From the NCBI GenBank assembly GCA_023416575.1, contig JAEZHL010000361.1, positions 1-11,635 on the forward strand: DNA of 11,635 bases, read 5' to 3'. The notes under the pieces were generated by a model. The model searched no databases. It saw nothing but the letters and a program-made list of their open reading frames with translations, and was not told the origin of the DNA. Source of the DNA: Pseudomonadota bacterium. GTDB taxonomy: Bacteria > Pseudomonadota > Alphaproteobacteria > Rhizobiales > Hyphomicrobiaceae. Below are positions 6,838-11,635 of the stretch, in pieces. The stretch's first letter is position 1, and the number at the start of each line of letters is the position of its first letter. Both the position numbers and the translations under genes were made by a program.

Positions 6838-7581
6838 GTGACTTGTGCGCGCCAGACCATCATCTGCATGAAGTGGGGCACACGCTACGGCCCGGAATAC
6901 GTCAATCGCCTCGCGTCGATGGTGACGCGCAACGTCAGCCGGCCGACGCGGTTCCTGTGTTTCACTGACGATAAAAGCGGCATCGCGCCCGAGATCGAAA
7001 CCGCGCCATTGCCGAATATCTCGCTTCCTGAGCGCATCCGCTGGCACACGTGGCGGAAGGTGTCCGTCTGGCAGCATCCGCTGGCGGATCTCGAGGGCGA
7101 CGTCCTGTTTCTCGACCTCGACCTCGTCATCGTCGGACCGCTCGATCCGTTCTTCGATTTCAAGCCTGGGCGCTACGTTGCGATCGAGAACTGGACGCAG
7201 CGGGGCCAGAATATCGGCAACACTTCCGTTTTCCGGTTCGCGGCTGGTCGCCACACACACATCTATGACGTGTTCGAGCGCGATCCCATGGCAGTGCTCC
7301 GCCGCTGGCGGATCGAGCAGCACTACATCTCCGATACGATCGGAGACATGGCGTTCTGGCCGAGGCAGTGGTGCGTCAGCTTCAAGCACTCACTGCTGCC
7401 GATGTGGCCGCTGAACTTCGTCATGCCCGCGCGGCTCCCCCGAGACACCAAGGTCGTCGCCTTCACCGGACAGCCGAAACCGCACCAAGCGATCGCAGGC
7501 AAATGGCCCGTGCGCAAATGGCACGAGAAGCTCTACAAGCATACCAGACCGACACCATGGGTCGGTGAGCACTGGCGCTGA
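6838..7581 (+). CDS. Glycosyltransferase-like protein (GT-A-type DxD motif)
   Basis: A 247-aa soluble protein beginning at GTG. This start has GGAGGAA at 6827-6833 at ideal spacing; an upstream TTG (6796) and a downstream ATG (6868) are less supported. The N-terminal 'TIICMKWGTRYGPEYVNRL', then 'RFLCFTDD' (38-45), then 'GDVLFLDLDLVIVGPLDPFF' (87-106) follow the order seen in GT8-like and capsule-type transferases. D93-L-D95 would bind the metal and nucleotide-sugar. Conserved-looking Trp, His and Asn residues follow ('NIGNTSVFRF', 'GDMAFWPRQW'). There is no membrane segment. The acceptor is unknown. No other polysaccharide genes are present, so it may modify a surface glycan encoded elsewhere. 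It converges on yggS with an 18-base gap. Confidence 0.75.
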   Translation: MTCARQTIICMKWGTRYGPEYVNRLASMVTRNVSRPTRFLCFTDDKSGIAPEIETAPLPNISLPERIRWHTWRKVSVWQHPLADLEGDVLFLDLDLVIVGPLDPFFDFKPGRYVAIENWTQRGQNIGNTSVFRFAAGRHTHIYDVFERDPMAVLRRWRIEQHYISDTIGDMAFWPRQWCVSFKHSLLPMWPLNFVMPARLPRDTKVVAFTGQPKPHQAIAGKWPVRKWHEKLYKHTRPTPWVGEHWR

Positions 7582-7587
7582 CGGCAG

Positions 7588-7627
7588 CGGCGGCGCGATT
7601 TAGCGTGCTCCGAAAATCGCGCTGCCG
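7588..7627. terminator. Hairpin between convergent genes, possible bidirectional terminator
   Basis: A 14-bp stem (7588-7601 with 7614-7627, one G·U pair, inner arms GCGCGATTT/AAATCGCGC) closes a 12-base loop. It covers the 18-base gap and the stop codon of yggS. Neither side has a clear external T-tract, so termination efficiency is uncertain, but position and stem strength suit a shared terminator. Confidence 0.45.
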
Positions 7628-8262
7628 ACCCGCACATAGGTGGCCCCGAAGGCGATCGCCGTCTCGAAGTCGCCGCTCATTCCCATACTGAGCTCTGGCA
7701 GATCGAGATCCGCCGCGAGCTTCGCCAGGAATGCGAAGTGCACGGCCGGCTCTTCCTCGGCCGGCGGAATGCACATCAGACCTGCGATGGTGAGGCCCAG
7801 ATCGTCCTGGCAGTAGCGCACGAGCGCGGAGGCCTCACGTGGCATGACACCGGCCTTCTGCGGCTCCTCGCCCGTGTTCACTTGTATGAACAGCTTGAGC
7901 TGGCGACCCTGCTTTGCCATCTCCTCGGCGATCGCCTTGGCAATCTTCGGTCGGTCGATCGAGTGAATGGCATCGAAGAGCTGCACGGCCTCCCGAGCCT
8001 TGTTCGATTGCAGGGGCCCGATGAGGTGCAGCTCGAGATCGGAGAAGCGCTCCTTGAGCGCCGGCCACTTGCCCTTCGCCTCCTGGACCCTGTTCTCGCC
8101 GAAGATCCGCTGCCCGGCCTCGACGACGGGCAGGATGTCCGGGGCATCGAAGGTTTTGGAGACGGCAACGAGGCGAATGGCCGATGGATCGCGGTCAGCC
8201 TCGCGGGCTGCAGTCCGGATACGTGACCTGATCTCTTCCAGGCGTTCGGCAGCGGCAGTCAT
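7600..8262 (-). CDS. yggS: YggS family PLP homeostasis protein
   Basis: A 220-aa single-domain alanine-racemase-fold protein that binds pyridoxal phosphate without a known catalytic role and keeps PLP and amino/keto-acid pools balanced in the cytosol. Family signatures appear in order: 'LVAVSKT' with PLP Lys K36, 'FGENRVQE', 'LHLIGPLQSNK', 'QVNTGEEPQKAG', 'LMCIPP', 'LSMGMSGDFETAIAFGATYV' and the C-terminal 'VGSAIFGAR'. Length is typical. The chosen ATG at 8262 matches the family N-terminus; the frame is open upstream to 8346 but that extension is not family-like. The start overlaps the stop of a small upstream frame as ATGA. Confidence 0.95.
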   Translation of the reverse strand: MTAAAERLEEIRSRIRTAAREADRDPSAIRLVAVSKTFDAPDILPVVEAGQRIFGENRVQEAKGKWPALKERFSDLELHLIGPLQSNKAREAVQLFDAIHSIDRPKIAKAIAEEMAKQGRQLKLFIQVNTGEEPQKAGVMPREASALVRYCQDDLGLTIAGLMCIPPAEEEPAVHFAFLAKLAADLDLPELSMGMSGDFETAIAFGATYVRVGSAIFGAR

Positions 8263-8456
8263 GGCATCACCAGCTCGACGGTTCCCAGGGCGATCAGCGT
8301 TGGCGCTTCCCCAATGCCGGATTGCACGAGATCGGCGATCCGGCAATAGGGCTGGACGAAAATGAGCAGGGCGGCTTCGTCGCTTGCGCCGACAGACAGT
8401 GCGGGCAGGGACTTAGACGCCGCGAGGTGTGACCTCAGGCACCACCCGTGGACCAT
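8259..8456 (-). CDS. Possible small protein, 65 aa, ATGA-coupled to yggS
   Basis: The frame begins at ATG 8456, with GAGAGG ten bases upstream, and ends in TGA overlapping the yggS ATG. Its second half has codons with G/C-rich third positions like neighbouring genes, and reads 'AALLIFVQPYCRIADLVQSG'. There is no recognisable domain, signal peptide or long membrane helix. The overlap arrangement favours a real coupled frame. Against this, it is short, resembles nothing I know, and lies in the only space available for the yggS promoter. It could also be the remnant of a longer gene. Confidence 0.3.
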   Translation of the reverse strand: MVHGWCLRSHLAASKSLPALSVGASDEAALLIFVQPYCRIADLVQSGIGEAPTLIALGTVELVMP

Positions 8457-8517
8457 TGAGATTTGGCCTCTCGATGCAGATTAGTAGCCCGGGACGGCCG
8501 GTGGCGACTCCCGGAGC

Positions 8518-8546
8518 TTGACCGCCCTTCCCTTTCGGGCTGATAT
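8518..8546 (+). promoter_or_regulatory. Candidate promoter of leuS
   Basis: TTGACC (8518-8523) and TGATAT (8541-8546) are separated by 17 bases, a plausible housekeeping promoter for an alphaproteobacterium. It predicts a start near 8553 and a leader of about 30 bases. No T-box-like or leader-peptide attenuator is visible in the leader, so leucine-dependent control is not evident. Confidence 0.45.
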
Positions 8547-8584
8547 CGCCCGCCAATCCGACACCCAAGAGTAGTAGAAGCCCC

Positions 8585-11185
8585 ATGGCCACGGAACGCT
8601 ACAACGCGCCTGCTAGAGAGAAGCACTGGCAGCACGTCTGGGAAAGCCGCAACGTCTTCAAGGCGTCGAACGCCGACAAGCGGCCGAAGAGCTATGTGCT
8701 CGAGATGTTCCCTTATCCCTCTGGCCGCATCCACATGGGCCACGTGCGCAACTACACCATGGGCGACGTCTTCGCCCGCTACAAGCGCGCGACCGGCTTC
8801 AACGTGCTGCATCCCATGGGCTGGGACGCGTTCGGAATGCCGGCCGAGAACGCGGCCATGGAGCGTAAGGTCCATCCGGCGAAGTGGACCTACGACAACA
8901 TCGCCGCGATGCGCGCGCAGCTCAAATCGATGGGCCTGTCGCTCGACTGGTCGCGCGAGTTCGCGACCTGCGACGTCGATTATTATCACCAGCAGCAGAA
9001 GCTGTTCCTGGATTTCTACCAGCAGGGGCTCGCCTACCGCGGCGTGGGCAAGGTCAACTGGGATCCCGTCGATCAGACGGTGCTGGCCAACGAGCAGGTC
9101 ATCGACGGCCGCGGCTGGCGCTCGGGCGCGATCGTGGAAACCCGCGAGATGCCCGTCTGGTACTTCAGGATCACCCAATACGCCGATGAGCTGCTGGATG
9201 CCCTGACGGACCTGACGCGCTGGCCGGAGAAGGTTCGCACGATGCAGGCGAACTGGATCGGTCGTTCTGAAGGCCTGATGATGCGCTATGCGCTCGAGGG
9301 CGCGGCGTTGCCAGGGGCCGAGGAATTCAAGGAGCTGGAGGTCTTCACCACCCGCGCCGACACCATTTTCGGCGGCAGCTTCTGCGCGCTCTCACCCGGT
9401 CACCCGTTGACCCTGGAGCTGGCGAAGAACAACCCGGCGCTCGCCGCGTTCATCGAGGAATGCAGCCATATCGGCACCTCCGAGGAGGAGCTCAACCGGG
9501 CCGAGAAGAAGGGCTTCGACACCGGCCTGACGGCAACGCACCCTCTCATTCCAGGGCGCAAGCTGCCCGTCTTCGTCGCCAACTTCGTGCTGATGGGCTA
9601 CGGCACCGGCGCCATCTTCGGCTGTCCGGCTCATGACCAGCGCGACTTCGAGTTCGCGACCAAGTACAAGTTGCCGATCGTACCCGTTGTAATCCCCGCG
9701 GATGCCGATCCGGCCACCTTCGACCTCGGCGGCGAGGCCTACGACGGTCCCGGCCGCATCGCGAACTCCGATTTCCTGAATGGCCTGTCCATCGACGAAG
9801 CCAAGGCCGAGGTTGGCCGGCGGATGGAGGAGATCGGCCAGGGCACCCGGAAGACGATGTATCGTCTCCGCGACTGGGGCATCTCGCGCCAGCGTTATTG
9901 GGGCTGTCCGATCCCCATCATCCACTGCCAGTCCTGCGGTGTCGTGCCGGTGCCGGAAGACCAGCTTCCCGTGCGCCTGCCGGATGATGTGACCTTCGAT
10001 GTTCCCGGCAACCCGCTGGTCCGCCACCCGACCTGGAAGCACGTCAGCTGCCCCAAGTGCAACGGACCCGCGACGCGGGAAACCGACACCATGGACACAT
10101 TCGTGGACAGCTCCTGGTACTACGCCCGCTTCTGCTCGCCCCACGCAGCCGTCCCGGTCGAGCCCGAAGCGGCCAAGTACTGGCTGCCGGTCGATCAGTA
10201 CATCGGCGGCATCGAGCACGCGATCCTGCACCTGCTCTAATCGCGCTTCTTCGCCCGCGCCATGGTCGCCACCGGGCATCTCAACGTGAAGGAGCCGTTC
10301 GCCGGTCTCTTCACCCAGGGCATGGTCACGCACGAAACCTACAGCCGCAATGGACAGTGGCTGTTGCCGACCGAGGTACGGTTCGAAGGCGAGGGCGACC
10401 AGCGCCGCGCCTACGACATCGCCACCGGCGCCCCGGTTCAGATCGGCTCGATCGAGAAGATGTCGAAGTCGAAGAAGAACTTGGTCGACCCGGACGACAT
10501 CATCTCGAGCTATGGCGCGGATTGCGCCCGCTGGTTCATGCTGTCCGACAGCCCGCCCGAGCGCGATGTCATCTGGACGGAGGCAGGCGTCTCCGGCGCA
10601 AGCCGCTTCATCCAGCGCGTCTGGCGGCTGATCAACGATGCAATTCCTAAGATGGCCCCGCTCGGCAGTGCAAAGCCGACGGAGTTCGGTCCCGATGCCG
10701 AAGCTCTCCGCCGCGCCGCCCACAAGACGGTCGACAGGGTCGCGCACAACATCGAGGGCCTGCGCTTCAACGTGGCCGTGGCGCAGATCTATGAGTTCGC
10801 CAGCGTGCTGCATGCGGCGTTGACTGGCAACGGACCGGGGATGCCGTGGGCGATCCGTGAGAGCACGGAATTCCTCGTCCAGATGTTCGGCCCGATGATG
10901 CCTCATTTGTCTGAAGAGTGCTGGGAGCGGCTGGGATACAACACCTTGCTCGCGGATCAGCCCTGGCCGACGGTCGAAGCGGCCCTTCTCGTTGACGATA
11001 CGATTACCATTGCCGTACAGGTGAATGGTAAGCGTAGGGACGAGCTGACGATCGCCAGAACCGCGGGGAAAGCCGAGATCGAAGCGGCGGCCTTGCAGCT
11101 GGAGCCGGTCATCCGGGCTCTGGAAGGGCGGCCTGTGAAGAAAGTGATCGTTGTTCCGCAAAGGATCGTGAATGTGGTCGCCTAG
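8585..11185 (+). pseudogene. leuS: Leucyl-tRNA synthetase leuS, interrupted by one in-frame TAA
   Basis: LeuRS charges tRNA-Leu. Read through the stop, the gene has 866 codons, the normal bacterial length. The first half (8585-10240, 551 aa) holds the class I signature 'PSGRIHMGH' (HMGH at 50-53), the CP1 editing domain with the 'TTRADTIFGG' and 'GTGAIFGCPAHDQRDFEFA' motifs, and two CxxC pairs in the zinc-like region. The second half, in the same frame with its first ATG at 10262, holds KMSKS (codons 625-629), the anticodon-binding helical domain and the C-terminal 'VQVNGKRRDEL' segment. Codon 552 is TAA where the family has Tyr (HLLY-RFF). No frameshift or deletion is present. The fragments are not independently functional: the first lacks KMSKS, and the second has no ribosome site. 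Base error, dead paralogue or suppression are all possible; a base error is most likely. Confidence 0.93.
10238..10240 (+). other. In-frame ochre codon replacing a conserved Tyr in leuS
   Basis: The local reading is H-L-L-stop-S-R-F-F. Bacterial LeuRS has H-L-L-Y-x-R-F-F here, so a single change of a TAC or TAT third base to A explains it. The following base is T, a context usually favouring efficient termination, and no recoding structure is apparent just downstream. Confidence 0.95.
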
Positions 11186-11635
11186 GGGGCAGGAGTTCTT
11201 GACCGCACGCCGTTGGATGAGCAGCTCCGCGCTGCGGGCCGTCGCATGCGTTGCTATTCTTGCGCCGGCACTGGCGGCTTGCGAGGGCAGCTCGGGCTTC
11301 CGGCCCCTGTATGCGGAGCCTGCCGGCGGCGTCTCCGTCAATGAGAAGCTGGCCGCGGTGTCATTCGGCACCATCCCGGGCAGGGTTGGACAGCGGCTCA
11401 GGAACGAGCTGATCTTCCACGGCTCAGGTGGTGGGCATGCCGCGCCGCCTCAGTTCCACTTCGACGTCACCATTCGCCAGCAGGTCGTCTCGACTCTCGT
11501 CCGCAAGGACGGTGAATCGCAAAGTCAGGTTTATCAGCTCGAAGCCAAGTTTCAGCTGATCCGCCTCTCTGACAAGAAGATCGTGCTGGAAGGTACCAGC
11601 TTCGGGCGCGCCGGATTCGAGCGCTACTCGTCGAT
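11172..11635 (+). CDS. lptE: LPS-assembly lipoprotein LptE, 5' part (cut by window end)
   Basis: LptE is the outer-membrane lipoprotein that plugs the LptD barrel and helps insert lipopolysaccharide. The visible part has a hydrophobic signal segment 'LRAVACVAILAPALAAC' ending in lipobox LAAC, then 'GFRPLYA', the G-F/Y-x-P-L-Y hallmark just after the lipidated Cys, and a beta-rich domain that stays open to the window edge. I chose ATG 11172, which overlaps leuS by 14 bases and has AGGA (11162-11165) six bases upstream. TTG 11199, with GGGGG nine bases upstream, gives a tighter signal peptide and is a serious alternative; ATG 11217 is less likely. The leuS-lptE pairing is typical of Hyphomicrobiales, usually followed by holA. 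Confidence 0.9.
   Translation, partial: MWSPRGQEFLTARRWMSSSALRAVACVAILAPALAACEGSSGFRPLYAEPAGGVSVNEKLAAVSFGTIPGRVGQRLRNELIFHGSGGGHAAPPQFHFDVTIRQQVVSTLVRKDGESQSQVYQLEAKFQLIRLSDKKIVLEGTSFGRAGFERYSS

Noticed and set aside
6598..7389. Long N-terminal extension of the 297-aa protein frame, giving 561 aa
   Set aside because: It runs antisense through the glycosyltransferase-like gene. The strong Shine-Dalgarno at 6610-6601 and the change in composition place the real start at 6597.
10238..10240. Genome-wide reassignment of TAA to Tyr
   Set aside because: Other genes in the window use TAA as a normal stop (70-591 frame, yggS) at family-expected ends, so general reassignment is not supported.
10262..11185. 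The leuS C-terminal half as an independent gene (split LeuRS)
   Set aside because: Natural split LeuRS exists in Aquifex, but here the frame is continuous, no Shine-Dalgarno precedes ATG 10262, and the residues between TAA and ATG match the family. A point change is simpler.
9392..11374. A 660-aa minus-strand open frame opposite leuS and lptE
   Set aside because: It is antisense to clearly recognised leuS motifs. Long shadow frames are expected in GC-rich coding DNA, and the product (Arg/Asp/His-rich, no motif) is not protein-like.

Overview
The window reads as high-GC alphaproteobacterial chromosome, most likely Hyphomicrobiales (inference). Grounds: an alphaproteobacterial-type FtsK, a DapC-type aminotransferase close to ftsK, an FtsK-LolA pair, a YggS protein with alphaproteobacterial motif variants, and a leuS-lptE pair. 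Nearly everything is housekeeping. I see no transposase, integrase, CRISPR array, tRNA or rRNA.

Layout. Bases 70-591 (+) encode a stand-alone cyclic-nucleotide-binding-like domain protein with no DNA-binding domain. Bases 592-942 contain no protein gene, but on the minus strand they hold a consensus-like TTGACA element, about 100 bases of structured sequence with C-rich loops, and a textbook intrinsic terminator, which together look like an unannotated small RNA. Bases 943-6597 are a minus-strand run that could be one transcription unit. In its own direction it reads: a 297-aa protein I do not recognise, a DapC-like aminotransferase (diaminopimelate/lysine supply for peptidoglycan), FtsK (septal DNA translocase) and LolA (periplasmic lipoprotein carrier). 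Three of these four serve the cell envelope or division. A small glycosyltransferase-like gene (6838-7581, +) diverges from this run and converges on yggS (7600-8262, -), which handles PLP homeostasis. A 65-aa frame overlaps the start of yggS by ATGA.

Bases 8585-11185 (+) are leuS, full length and collinear with the family, but broken by a single in-frame TAA at 10238-10240 where the family has a conserved Tyr. The frame stays open on both sides and both halves carry the expected motifs (HMGH, editing site, KMSKS). Because leuS is essential, this is either a base error in the sequence, a pseudogenised extra copy, or a real nonsense codon that is suppressed. Bases 11172-11635 (+) are the start of lptE (outer-membrane LPS-assembly lipoprotein), overlapping the end of leuS and cut by the window edge.

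The two observations most worth following are the small-RNA candidate at 671-777 (-) and the nonsense codon in leuS. No novel multi-gene system is evident.
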